Shown in pieces: positions 32,601-45,425 of a DNA stretch of 64,000 nucleotides (the first letter of the stretch is position 1; the number at the start of each line of letters is the position of its first letter). The position numbers and the translations under genes were made by a program. This DNA is from Callipepla californica brunnescens (taxonomy: Eukaryota; Chordata; Aves; Galliformes; Odontophoridae): assembly GCA_023055505.1 (NCBI GenBank), contig JALIRH010000044.1, positions 2,976,001-3,040,000 on the forward strand, in the 5' to 3' direction. The notes beneath the pieces are model-generated. The model was not told the origin of the DNA and did not search any database. It was given only the letters and a program-made list of their open reading frames with translations.

Positions 32601-35600
32601 GAGCCATCACAATGTGAATTACTGAATGTCAATCTCATTCATTGCACTGAGCGACATTCACTCAAAGACAAGAAGGGGACAGAAGGACGCACATCTGTAC
32701 TGACAGGTTGCTTGATGCCTTGGGGTGTCAGCAGAGGAGGTGCAGAACTGTCATCTGTGGCTCTTGGGAAAGTGAATTTAATCAGGGCTTTCACTAGCAG
32801 GGGCTACGAAACACATTTCTCTTTTGGTTCATTTCAGCTGTGAGAGATCAGAGATCTCCAGACAAGGCTGCTCAACCAGCTGAGCATCTTGATCTCCTCA
32901 CAGTTCTGCCTTCCTTTTCCTCAGCATCCCCTTTTGTTTCCCAGTGTCTGAAATCTCCTCCTCTGTCAGTGCTCCCAACTGAGTACTAGTGGTTGTCCTC
33001 ATTTGCCTGGCTCTTTAACTCTCCTTGGATGATGTAGACCCTGTTTTCTGATGCTAAGCAAAAACCCCCATCAGGATGAAGCCATCTAGTCCCCTGGGGC
33101 CTTCTACCTTGGGTAATTCCCCTTCCACACAGTACCTGAATTGCCAGAACTCTTTCTGGGAGGGCTTAAGGGTCTTGTGCTTTAAGGACCATGTGTTCCC
33201 TCGGCTGTTTCCCAACCAGACATCGTAGCCGGCATCTGCAAGGAGGAATCCCAGGCTATTGTTGGGCAGGTTAGAAATCCAGTGAGTGGCATCTCCTAGA
33301 AAAGCATGCTGCAGGAAGACTGCAGGCTTTTGTCCTGGAAAAGATTAAAATATAATATTGGAGCAGCAGTTATTGTTCGTTTAAAGTTTGAGTGCAGAGT
33401 TTAGCTTGTGAGAGATGTCTTTCCTTTAAGAAGCTCCTAGGAGAATTATGCATTGATATTGGGGTGAGAAACCTGAAGGGTTTGTACCATGCAAGCAGTT
33501 CCACCATTTCATGTCAGAACTGTCAAATTAAAAAAAAATTAACGAGGTGGCCAGTCTCCCACCTACTTTTGCTCTGGATGGTCAATGTACAGGTTGAAAC
33601 CATCTATCTACAGCTGAAAAATGCTGATGAACAGCATGTGGAAGAGAGGTTCCCAAACTAACTTTGGTCAGCCTTATTTTGAGGATGAGGCTGGTCTAGA
33701 TCTCCAAAGGGGAAGCATCCAAAACAAATTATAGAATAATTCTAAAAAGTAATAAATGACCTAGCACTTTCCAGGGCTCCTTGAATTCCAAGTTGAATTT
33801 ATTTAATTCTATTCAGAGGAAAAGCATTTGGTCTTCCATTATGACCTCATTTCTTATCACCTTCTTTAAGGATATCTGTCTTTCAGAAGAATGGGAATTA
33901 ATATTGATGTGCCTAACCAGTTCTCAAGCCTCTGTTTGCTCCTTTAAGTCTACATTATTTAGAGAGATTTACCATTAACATTCTAAAACCCTCCCCTCAA
34001 CACACAAGAGAGAAAAACTGGAATACAACAAAATTGTTAGAAAAATCTGAAATAAGTACAGGCATTAAATATGAAGACTTCTGTTGGATTTAGAATTTTG
34101 ACGGCATTCCTGGCTAGCTGCTTTTGCTGAGATGGAAAGTTGTGGTACGTGTCATTGCATGCGCAAGCGTGAAAAATTGGGGTGCCTATGTAGGAGTTGG
34201 ATCTCAGACCTTCCTTATCTGTTTTAGCCGTGTCACACCTGTATTATGCATGTTCCTCCCACTTGGAATTCTGAAAACACCAAGCATGTATCCATCCTTC
34301 GTGGTAACTTCGTGCTCCTCACATGGGTATCCGTGATACCTGATCATTTCACTCTGTGGGAAGCCAAAGGAGATCTTATTAACAAGTATGCCATCCCATT
34401 CTGAGGCAGAGGAAGGCAGGCAGGTAGCAATTGGCTGTGCTCAGCATTGGATTGCATTACAAAGCTTGAAAGCTTACACCTTCTCGCTAGTACCACGTGT
34501 CTGAAAAAAAAGGTAACAGATCTACTGTTTGCTGTAAAGTGTGGTGGATGGGGAGAGGAGATGAAAAGTCAGATTTCCCTGTGTTTAGGTTCTGTCTACT
34601 CAAGGAAGACTGCTTCAGCTCCCACAGCAAATGCAAGGGAGGTAATTTGTCATGTTGTGCCAGGCTGATACAGATAGTACCTTTCTAGAGGGTAAACATG
34701 CAGCAGTATTGGTATAAAACTGTGCCAAAATATGTTGTCTTTAGTCTATAATGAGTTCTTTCCTGCCAAAGTATGGTTAGGTAAGCCATGTAAGCCTATT
34801 ACAAATTCACAGAACTTGGATTACTTAGTGTTGTGAGAACAGCTGGTTGAAGGAGAGGTTCAACTTCCCTTGCCGCTGTACTGAGCATAGATTCATAAAA
34901 TCATTAGGGTTGATTGGAAAAGACCACTAAGATCATGTAGTCTAACTGTCAACCTGTCACCACCATGCCTACTAACCGTATCCATCAGTGCCATCTCTCC
35001 GTGTTTCTTGAACACCTCCAGGACAGTGACTCCACCACCTCCCTGGGCAGCCTCTTCCAGTGTACCACCACTCCTTCCGAGAAGGAATTTTTCCTAACAT
35101 CCGACCTGAATCTCCCCTGGTACAACTTAAGGCCATTATCTCCTGTCCTATCCCTGTTATCTGGGAAAAGAAGCTGGCCCCTGCCTCACCACAGCCTCCT
35201 TTCAGGAAGTTGTAGAGAGAGAGAAAGTCTCCCCTGAGCATCTTCTTCTCCAGACTGAACAATGCCAGTTCTATCAGCTGCTCCCCATAACACCTGTGCT
35301 CCACACCTTTCACAGTTTTATTGCCCTTCTCTGGACATGCTCCAGGGCCTCAGTGACTTTCATGTAGTGAAGGGCCTCAAACTGAATTCACTATTTGTGA
35401 TGTGGCCTCAACAGTGTTGAGTACAGAGGGACGAACGCCTCCCTGCTCCTGCTGGCTACATTATTTCTGATACAAGGCAGGCTGGTGGCGGTGCCTTCTT
35501 GGCCACCTGGGCACACTGCTGGCTCATTTCAGCTGTCAGCCAGCTAACACCCCCAGAACCTTTTCCTGTGTGCAGCTTTAGCTGGAAACATCAAAATGTG

Positions 35601-36271
35601 TTGAGAGAAGTAACTGTGCAAGCAAGAGTCACAGCTATAAACCACATAATTGTCTCATAACTTTTAGGGTTCACCCTAAATGCAGCCAGAGAACGTCTAT
35701 TGTTCAAGCTGAAATTGTGTATTGTGTGCACTACCGACAGTCACTCTGTGGGTTTGTCACACACTGGAGTGTGACACACCCTAGTTGCTGCTGGGGTTAT
35801 AATGCAGCAGCCTGGATCTCCAGTGCCCTCCAGCAGCTTCTGGGGAGTTGCTGGACCTTGAAGCCAAGAGCAGGAGCCAGCACAATCCATCCCAGTGCTG
35901 TGTCAGTGTCCTGGAGCAATGCACACAAACCACATCTGTTTCCACTGCATGCAGAGCTGGTTCTCACTGCAGTCCTGATTCTAACACAGCAGTTTTGGAA
36001 AAGGCAGGTTGGGAAAATGGGCAACAGGGAGCAGACCCTTCTTTGACCCTCCTTGCATGGCTTGCTAGAGATGATACAGTGGTATTGGTGTTGTGAAAGA
36101 CATGTTAAGTAGGTATGCAGAGAAAATAACACAACTTACAACATTCATGAGGTCTTCAGGGTTGCGTTGCTTTCTGTGCAGTCCTTCCTCTAATTTCAGA
36201 GTGTGGGGTGCTGTGAAGCCTTCTGAAAAGCCAATGGCCTGAGAGCACAGCAGCATGAGGAGACACCACAT
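26675..36271 (-). CDS. Acid lipase family gene B (LIPM-like), complete
   Basis: Predicted secreted or lysosomal neutral-lipid ester hydrolase. Nine coding exons in transcript order: 36140-36271, 34239-34353, 33136-33334, 32455-32564, 31039-31175, 30320-30460, 29202-29273, 27834-27902, 26675-26908 (132, 115, 199, 110, 137, 141, 72, 69, 234 nt). Phases join correctly and all junctions are GT-AG, giving 402 codons. Residues 1-18 form a signal peptide. Catalytic residues visible: nucleophile Ser180 in GHSEG, Asp348 in SGGQD, His377 in [25 protein letters not shown] and PAGTSVQN are family signatures; NNSLGF favours LIPM. Oddity: the usual HG near the oxyanion hole is HA (His92-Ala93), unlike copy A. 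Exon 7 (cap region) differs greatly from copy A. Position next to ANKRD22 fits LIPM. Orthology among avian LIPM-like copies is not resolved. Confidence 0.93.
27805..29300. repeat. Near-identical tract shared with 535-2030 (lipase B copy)
   Basis: Lipase B exon 9, intron 8 and exon 8. About 99% identical in the intron to the lipase A counterpart, against about 70-80% in most other shared introns. Interpreted as a gene-conversion tract; boundaries approximate. Confidence 0.85.
34891..35578 (-). mobile_element. CR1 LINE fragment inside lipase B intron 2
   Basis: The left end reads like the reverse complement of a CR1 3' end (TCATAAAATCATTAGGGTTG, then the AAGACCACTAAGATCATGTAG region). The sequence continues through typical CR1 3' blocks (TTGCCCTTCTCTGGACATGCTCC near 35320; GGCCACCTGGGCACACTGCTGGCTCA near 35500). 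The element is 5'-truncated and in antisense orientation. Lipase A has no CR1 at the same intron position; the two copies are alignable on both sides of it. Confidence 0.9.
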
Positions 36272-36330
36272 CTTGGGGCTGTGTGAAAGAGCAGATGCAG
36301 TGTGCTTGCTTTATGAAGAGAGAGCTGTGG
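35577..36330. repeat. Paralogous block matching 9005-9720
   Basis: Lipase B exon 2 with part of intron 2 and the 5' flank, about 94% identical to the lipase A counterpart by eye. It begins immediately right of the CR1 insertion. Confidence 0.75.
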
Positions 36331-39030
36331 AATTTCACAGGAAGCCCCATGTGTGGAGTTGCTTGACTCATCCATTCACCATACCAACAGGATTCTTCAC
36401 CAGCCAGTTGCTGCCCACTTCATCCAAGAGCCTTCTCTGCCATCTTCATTTTTCCTGCATTTTTTCTACTTCTACTTCTGAACCCAGTGTTTATGTGTCT
36501 CAAAATTGATGGTTGTTACCACTGAGAAACCATGGGATTATTCATTTTTAGAGCAGTTAACAATGGAAACTGGCTGCATTTTGCTAAGGGCCTCTATCTT
36601 TTTCTTTACGAAGCAGCTGTCAGTGCAAATCTTGTCTTGGTTGTGGGGAGGTGACACCTTGCTCTTTCCTGGCTGGACTGGATGACAGCTATTCTGAATA
36701 GAAATTGGAGAGTGCAGTCTGTCTAGAACGAGCTTATGCTGATAATTCCTACAGTAGATATGCGCCTGGGTTTTTAGCCTTTGTTTTCCCAGAACTGAGT
36801 TGATGAGTATAGATTAGTGCCTTCTATGAGCCTCCCTGAGCTTTTTGTCAGCATGCAAATTTTGCATCCAAAGTTCCCTAGAAAAGGGAGGAGCATGCCA
36901 TGTGTCAGAGAAAGCTACTGGTTAGGGGTCTGTGAGTTGAAATCTGTTTAGATAGCAAAAGAAATACTGGTGCATTCAGTGCCCCTTGCCTACAGACGAG
37001 CTGCAAATAGGAGGGATAGGAATTTTCTTTCCAGTGTGAAGAAATGCACAAAAAGAATTCATCCATGAAGCTCATGATTGGGGTTACACTTCTGGAAAAG
37101 CTTTGTTATTTCTAACTATGACTGTGTGCTGTGTCTGTCCGTGCGTGGGGAGAATGAGGGCTGGAAAGAGATAAGTAGCAACCATTCTGCAAGTGGATAA
37201 CAATCTTAAAGATCAGAAAGGCTAACTAAAGTTCAACAACAGGAGCCATGGGACAAAAGTGATGAGTAATGCAATGTAATGTTTTAGCTTACTAAGGCTT
37301 CTTGTAAAACTGATGCACCAGTGGTGACTGGGGACATTACAGCTCTTGAAGGCTTGGTTTCCTCGGAACAGGGCATGTTTCTGTCACTGTGAGTGTTTGA
37401 TTTTGTTCACCTATCTTTCCATCCTGTTATTAATTTCTGATGTCATTGTGGAACATCTGCTAAGTTCAACATTGAGATACAAGCCTCTGAAGTAGTGGAG
37501 TTCCCAGGCACTCCTGAGGGGAAGGAGTATTCAGGGGGTTCGTGCCAGCTGTGACATGTTCTGCAACAAGCTGAGCAGTCTGCACAAGAGACCTAGCCAG
37601 CTAATCAGCATTCGTACAGCTCCAAAGCAGCCACAGTGCCTGGTCATCAGGGCTTGTGAAGGAATTTTACAGGCCCACCCAGTATCAGGAGGTTAAGCAG
37701 GCTTGGGTAACAAGTCTTTCTGAAAACATGCATTACTAGGTATACTGAACACAGAGAATCCAATTTTAATGAAGGACAGAGGTTCTCCACATTCTGGAGT
37801 CTGCTTCTAGTGTAAGACATCTGCTATAGCAAGACATGCTACTCTTATTGGGGCTTGGAAATCGAGCTATAGATCAAGGGAAAATAAGGGAGTATTCCCT
37901 GCCAAGTAACGAGGAAGCTGATCAGGATTTATGGAGAGGTACCCAAGAGATTTTTGCACTCACTGAATATCCTTATGGAAAAAGGAGTTCTGACTTTTTC
38001 CGATCTTCTATTTAACATTCATATTTTACCGAACAAACTTAAAGAAGCCAAACCTTCTCAGTCATCAGACAACGCAATGAAGCAGGATTTGGAAACACCC
38101 AAAGTTTTAAACTTGGCATCAAAACAAATATCATTCAGTTCTGTTTGTATATTGAATACTTCTTAATTTTTGTTGCCCAAACAGGAAGCCTCATAGCTAC
38201 AGGCTGAGTCAGCACAATACCCCTTTCTGCTTTTGGTTGTTTTACTCTGTCCCAGCGGGAGTAAAATACAGCTCCCTCTCTCTGCACGTGGAATCTCACG
38301 TGGAAGGAAAACATTTTGCTAATGCCTCAGTGTGCTTTCAAATCACTAGCAAGTCATACTGTGGCTAAATCACTCTTCTTTTTCTGGCAAATTTTTCTCA
38401 AAGCCCTTTATTATCACATAGCTTAGCTGGCATGCCTCACAGACTTCCAGGTATTCACCTTTTAAATAAGATGCAGCAGGCCAAGGAATATCAGTCTTGG
38501 CAGGCCACTGCTCCTATAAGCTTCAGGAGCAAAGGCTTCAAGAGAAATGAAATCATAAGGAAATGTTGGACATAGTAAACTGACAGAAAAAAAAGTCAGA
38601 GAAAGAAATGCCCTTGAAAGCTCTTTTGGTAATTTTAAGGGTTAATGAAACTAAACTACAAGATCTTCAGAAATTTATCCATATAAATATGAGAACCTGC
38701 TGGTTTGATAACAAAATGTACAAGTGCATGGAACTTCAAGAACTGAATGTGCAGGTTACTAGACTGCTTCAATACTCAGACAATTCCCTTGTTCTCAAAC
38801 TGAAAAAACAAGTAGAGGAAAATGAAATAGTCACTCTTTTCTTTCTGCGCAGGTTGAGCTTATTTTTCTTCTAACCTGAGTAAATGTATTTCTTGCATAG
38901 CAATAGGTTTACAGATCAGAGAGGAAACAAGCCATCTATTCTTACAATCAACAGCAGAAAACCAAGACTTCACATCTTTATGGATATAGGCAACAGAGAA
39001 AGAGATCACGAACACGTACAAGCAACTTAC

Positions 39031-39125
39031 CTCTGCTCTGACTGCTTTACTTGTGTCTTCGGCTGCAGTTCCTTGTCTGTTCCAGCAGCAGAATGATTCA
39101 CTGACAGAAACCTATGCCAATAAAA
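39031..39125 (-). other. Probable 5' non-coding exon 1 of lipase B
   Basis: Minus-strand segment ending in GAG|GTAAGT, conserved with 11340-11437 upstream of lipase A, and about 2.75 kb 5' of the exon 2 acceptor. It has no lipase start codon. Promoter position unknown. Confidence 0.6.
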
Positions 39126-41427
39126 GGAAGTCCAAACACAATGAGCACTTCAGGATAGTGAGTGTTGTGAGTTGGCAGCATGTATTGTAGAGCATGTTTA
39201 AGTGCTGATTTGGCATTGCCTCAGAAGTGAGGAAATCTTTGTGATGAAAAAGATCTTCCAGTTAAATTTACAAAACCATGGAGCAGGATGGGTTAAGAAT
39301 TGCTTACATAACAATGGTTACGATATTTAGAACAGACCTGGGCATTCCAGCTCCCTGGAGCAGTGGAAGACCTTGATCTGTACTATTTCCCACCTTGAGG
39401 GTTGCTTTGAATATAATATTTTAGGATGAAGAGGAAGAAGTGTTTAATTTCTCTCAACATACTGCCTCAAGAATATTCTTTTTGCTACTGATTTGCATTT
39501 ATTTATGTTAAGTTTGAATTTATCATTGCATATACATTCTTTCATTCACCACTCCTGACACCCATATTATTCTTGATTAGTCTCTCAGGTTTGACATGGC
39601 TCACATAGATATCCTCTCATGCCAAAGAAGGCTTGAATGCTTTATATAACCTTTCTCCCAGGGAGAGAACAAACAAGGGTTTTTGTTTCTCCCAAGCTAT
39701 TTTCAGGAACTTTGAAAACATGGTATCTTTGGAGACCTCTGCCTAACTGCTGAATTAATCATGGTCAGATTTGAGGTTTGTTCTCACTGAAACTGATGGC
39801 TAGAAGGGCACCTCGTTTTCTTAGGCAACCTCCTAGGCTACAATCAAAATACAATCCTCCTGCCTGAGCACCACACCTTCAGCCAATTTATTGATATATG
39901 TCTTCGGAAGAACTTGTGTTTTGTCATCGACTGACTGCTGAGATATTAGAAGAACAGAAGGTGAAAGATACATGTTCCCAGCTGCTAATGCAATGCTGCA
40001 GGGTGGCAGCGGAAGGAGAGGAGTGACGTAAGAACAGGATGTCAGAGAAGCCACAGTAACGGTTCCACTCTACACAGAAGTAGAGAACTGCCCTGGTTTT
40101 GGCTGTGTGGTGCTGAACTGCCTGATGGGGTTACACTGCAACAAAAAATTATGTGGAATGATGGAAAAGATAATTTCTTAGTGAAAAGCACTATAGCTTT
40201 GATGTCTCTGCATGATAAACTTTCATCAAAGCATAACTTTCTCAGTCAGAAGGGCTCTGAAATATGATGATACACCACTTTGCATGTCCTGAGGTGAGAA
40301 CATCAGTCTCCATGGTATTTCCAGTACCACTTGTCCAGCCTGTTCTTATTGATTTCCCATGACAAAAATTTCAACTCCCCACTTCTTATTTGGTCTCCCA
40401 AGTTACAAAATGGGTGCACAGCTGCAGTTTCTTTCTTAAGCGAAGAGGGTTGCTGTGCTATTGCTACTACATTTCCAAACCTAGCTCATAAACTAAGTCT
40501 CAAGTTGTCACACATTTCCCTTACAAGCATTAAGGTGGTGGGTTTACTCTCTGCAACGCATTTGTCCCTAGGAATTTATATTGGGTGGAGGGGATGTCCC
40601 CACCTGGAGGGCAACTGATTTGATTGGTTCAAACTTTATATTTATGGAGGCCAAGAAGTACAATGGGCTTCAGCAGAGCGCTCAGGAAGCAAAACAGGCT
40701 TATGGTTGTGCTGGGAAGGAAGGGGACAGAAGTGGCATCTGCCATGGTTAGTTTTTTTGGTTTATGAACACTTTATAGAGTTACATAATGTCACCTGTAA
40801 ACTATCTTAGTGTGACAGCTGTACCAGCTAGTAGAATTCCCCCATCTTGATACTTGATTCAAATGGAGACTGAGGGTGTCACTCTGAAAAGTGACACTCT
40901 AAGTGCTCTGTATTTTTTTTCAGCTAATGACACTTGATTGTGGAGGCATAGCAAGCTATAATATTGTAACCTAATAATCAAGGAGGCTAACATTCAAGTG
41001 AGTGCTTTTATTTAATAACTTTATCACTGCAGCAAAGTTTTAGAGACAGAGATCCCCCAGGAGATGTAATTGAATGTTAATTTCTTCAACACTGCACCCA
41101 AAGCAGCTCTTTCCAGTCTGGGGAAGGACTCAATTTCAAATGAAGACAAACCAAATTTTTTCTTTCTGTTTTTCCAGAACTGAATATTTTGTGTGAACTC
41201 AGTTTCTACTTTCTTATGTATCTTGTAAGATTATCATCTTACATATAATAAAACTGATAAATGCCGTAACTGCTAGAGTTACCTCAGCTTATACAGGCCT
41301 TTCAGGAACTGCCAACCCAATAAGCTGATTCCTCAATAAGCTTATGTTGTTAGTGGGAAACTTCTTGAGATTAATGATTATATCCAGAGGAAGTCAGCCA
41401 GGTAGGATTACTACTTGTGTGTGAAGG
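39126..41427. other. 5' flank of lipase B and 3' flank of pseudogene C
   Basis: Parts match the DNA 5' of lipase A (39740-39970 against 12130-12360). Otherwise no gene, RNA or repeat family recognised. Confidence 0.5.
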
Positions 41428-42642
41428 TTACTTCTGCAGCAGATCAATGATTTCATTGTAAACACACAAAGGTGCATCCAATCTGCAGATGAAATCCAGG
41501 TGTGCCCATTCAGGAATCTTCCTGTGATAGAGCAGCCTCTTAATCTGAGAAAGTAAAATGGACACATCCTTGGGATCTGCAAGCATATCTTGTCCCCCAG
41601 TCCATACTACAGTTGGTTCAATTATCTATTCTACATTGTATAGAGGAGGAGTAGCTGGAAAATACGAAGCCATGCTGGAATGAATTTTCAGTAAGGTAGA
41701 ACAATCTTTAAACATGAATCTGGTGTTTTCTTAGGTCAGTGTTCAAAGTGAAGTTGCCTAAGACAAACTGCAGGGTAGCACCCTCACTTGCCTTTTCTGT
41801 CTGTGTTCACAGCAATGATCCAGATGACAGTACAGCCAAAGGAAAAACACCTCCTGAAGCTGACTGACAATTGCAGTTAGATCTCTACTCTCTCGGCTAG
41901 GAATTTGCAGGGCAGGAGCTCAGAACAAGACAGAAGATGTCTGGGTAAGCCTCTATCTTGGTCTTTGTTGTGTATGCTCCTTTTGGAGTACAAGGCAGCC
42001 CCAGAAGGTATACATAGTCTAGTTAGAAAAGACAAGGTGTCACAAGTATGAAAAGGAGCATGAGGTTACTTCTGTAGGAGGAGAGAGGAAGTAGCTTAGG
42101 TTTCCTGAATTTGGAAAATAGAGACCAGCACAGGGACAGGAAACAGGCTTAAACAATCATGAATGATCTGAAGAAAGAGCAGAGGAAATAACTATCTCAT
42201 TATTTCTCATAGCACAAAACCTAGAAGGCATCCAATGACTTTCCAGGGCAAGAAAATTCAAGACAATTTTAATGCAAGCCATCATCAAAATGCATAACAC
42301 TGAACTCCTAATGATAGACTGCTGTGGAGACCTGAAGGGTTGGAGGGTCAAGGGTGGGCTCAGAGTCTTGGATGGAGGAGAGGTTCCTCAAGGTTTGCGT
42401 AAAGTCAAAGTAAATCTCTGAACCAGAATCTAGAGGTAGCTACTAGACATATTAGGGATATCCACTTGCCCTCTTTCCTAATCCTGTTTCCCATTGGCAA
42501 CTGTCAGCCATGCTAGTAGGCTAGAGTCCTCTTTGGTCTAATCCACTAGAAGTTCGCTTTTTTTTTCTTCAAAATTCATTTTCAATCTCTTCTGCCCTTC
42601 TTCCTTATTATTACTGTCAACCATTTCATACAAAAGGTTTGG

Positions 42643-42752
42643 CCTCCCTCCCTCCCTCCCTTTCTCCCTATCCTTCCTATCCTTCCTATCCTTCCTTCCT
42701 ATCTTTCCTATCCTTCCTTCCTTCCATCTTTCCTTCCATCTTTCTTTCTTCT
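42643..42752. repeat. CCTT/CCCT-rich polypyrimidine microsatellite
   Basis: Runs of CCTC, CCTT and CCTAT units, interrupted, about 110 bases, within pseudogene C about 250 bases from its exon 9. Confidence 0.9.
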
Positions 42753-45164
42753 TAATTTCTTTAAAGCTTTTGTTGACATTACTGCTTGCATTTTTCTCTG
42801 TTAACTTGCAAACCGATGGTGGTAGCTAAATCCTTCTACAAGTATGATTTTTTTTTTGCTTCTGACAGTTTACTATGCCCAGTGTTTCCTTATGATTTCA
42901 TTTCATTCAGAAATGTGACTCCTACTACATCATTGTTCTCTTCCCCAGTGCTTCTGCATTGTCCAAGGGTGACAATATTGTTTCACTGAAAGGTACGTGT
43001 TGGTATTTCTTTATGTTCTCCTTTGAACTGCCCCAGTCATAAGCTTGGAACTTCCTTGAATGGGCTTCCTAATAGAATGAAACAGAGTACTTACAAAGCA
43101 GTCATTCAGGAAGGTTATGGGATCTTTCCATATTAAACCTCTGTCACCAATTCAAAGCCTCAGTGAAACTTTTCTCTTTTAAGAGCTATGAAAGAGTCAG
43201 CAGTTACTTAAAAGCCTCAAGCAGCAAAAAGCAGACAAATATTTTTATCAGCATCAAAAGAATCAGTGCACCAGTAGAAAGACCTAAGGATGCTTTCAGA
43301 GGCAGTTTGTTCTAGTCTGTAAACATGCTATTAGTGACTGCCTCCAGCTAGTTCCCTTCCACGCTGCTGCTGTATCCTCTTCTGACTGTCATGTTGCTGT
43401 CCCTCAGCTCTGGGAGTGGCTCCTTTCTACATTTTCTCTTCCCAGTCCTGTTTTAATATGGAAGTCACCAATTCTAGATTTCCCCTCATGCTCCTTGGCT
43501 TTGCCTTTTGCAGGTGTTGTTCCACAATAAGTGACACCACCAATGGGATTTATTAATGAGGCAAGGTGTCTGTTAACTCCTGTAATAGTAATAACAGCAG
43601 TAACAACGGCAGCTTAGGAATGTTACTCCTGCATGTCTGTACATGCCAATCTGCGTCTAGATGCTGAATTCAACCTCAGCCCATGTGCAGAACTCCCTCA
43701 CCATACCTCTGTAACTCTTCTTTCTTACAAGTCTATAATGGTTATGAAAGCAACTTAAGTACATCTAATATCTCTTGTGAATTCACAGCCAAAGTGTTGC
43801 TTGATTTTGAATAAATGCCTGTGCAGCTGTAATTCAAACATGTTCTTGTGTTTGCTGTGTTTAAATGTGCACAAGCTTTTCCTGCAAGCTCGCTTTGCTT
43901 GCAAATGACTCTTGCCCTGCTGCAGAGCCCGCCGTGCTGCCATGACACCTGTCTGCATACAACAGCCTGTGTGATGAGCCCAGAGAGAAGCAGGCAGTTC
44001 CCGCCAGCATTGCTGAGGAGAACGTGCGGTGACAGAGCACAGTACTTTGTAAATAAAGGAAGGGTTTGTTATTTATAGTTATATTTCTGCCCACAAACTG
44101 AGAGGATGAAAATACAAGGATCCTTACTCATAAAATCTAATATTCTACAAAGCAGCTGATACCTCTGCTCATTTCTTGACCCCACATTAGAGAAATAAAT
44201 GTTCATTTCTTAAGGCAGACTCTGCACTGAAGCATAGACACCATTTGTACAGGGTACTGGATACACAATAAAAAGAGTGCTATGCACATGTGTGTATACA
44301 ACCTCCAGCATACACAAACTCAGTGTTTCACCGCTGGCTTCGCATGAACCTGTGTCTCACATGGTAAATACTCCTATTCTGCTGGCAAAAGAGAGAACAA
44401 TGGAAAATAGTGTGTTGAAGAGATTGTGAAGAACAGACTGCATGTATTTCCCAGCAGTGAGCAATGTTTTCACAGCAGGACATCAGCTACCTACATTTGA
44501 TTCGGTACAACCGGGGGTTGGAACTTATTCTGTGTGCCAGGAGTTTGATCTGATGTACCTGACTCCAGTGGCCTATGTTTTGCACAGATGTTCCAGCAGC
44601 AGTTTGTGTGCTATGCACACTGACCCAGTTCTGAAAGAAAATATTCAGTGAATGTTCTCTTCTTCCCTCTTACTCAACTGTACATCAAAAGCAGCCTCAG
44701 CAGCATTTTGTACCAATAAAACCAAGAGAAATCAAAGTGGTGTGACCAGAGACTTCCCCAGAACTCTGTATGCATCAGGTTTCGAGCAGCAGAGGAAAGA
44801 CAGCTGCCAACCAGAACATTTTCCAGGATGATCAAGAACCTGAAAGAATTTAACAGATGGAGAGGGTTAGGCAGAAAGTCAGCAGTCTCACTTCCAAGGC
44901 AAGTGATTTATTTGGGAGTCTGCCACAAGCCCCATGTGCAGGAGAACCATTGTCAGATAGAAGAGCAAAAGTAACTGTAACAGCCTGAGCAACACGTGTG
45001 TTGGAATAGTACATATCCTTGTTCTCCAGGGATTTCTTAAGAAGTTGCTGCATGGCTGTTCCTCAGAGAACACTTTGAAGTATTTATTGGAAAGTGCTGT
45101 ATCAAAACTTTAAAGCTCAGGTGGTCTGGCCTACAGCTGGATGCATCATGAAGTGCCAGCACAC

Positions 45165-45425
45165 TGGGGATCTGCTTTCTGAGGAGCAGGGCTGTACTGC
45201 CCTGCCAGTGCTGGGGCAAACAGCGGATAGCTCTGTCTGGTATTGGGAATGTTCCCTGCTGTGCGATGCAGAAAAATAGAATTTTGGTTTTATTCTGTAG
45301 GATGGGAGGTAGGTTATGGGAGCAGAAGCTTAAACTATTGATCAAACAGGTAGGAACTCTACATACCATGTCAATGTTTTTCATGTTATAGCCCCCTAGA
45401 CTGAAGAAGACATTTCTACAAAGCC
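45165..45425. repeat. Paralogous segment matching 13317-13572
   Basis: Lies inside pseudogene C between exon 9 and exon 6, and matches the 5' flank of lipase A at about 80% by eye. It marks how far the duplicated block reaches into the C locus. Confidence 0.65.

Noticed and set aside
38608..38874. 88-codon plus-strand open frame with coiled-coil-like residues
   Set aside because: Lies in lipase B intron 1 on the opposite strand, and the aligned part of lipase A does not preserve the frame.
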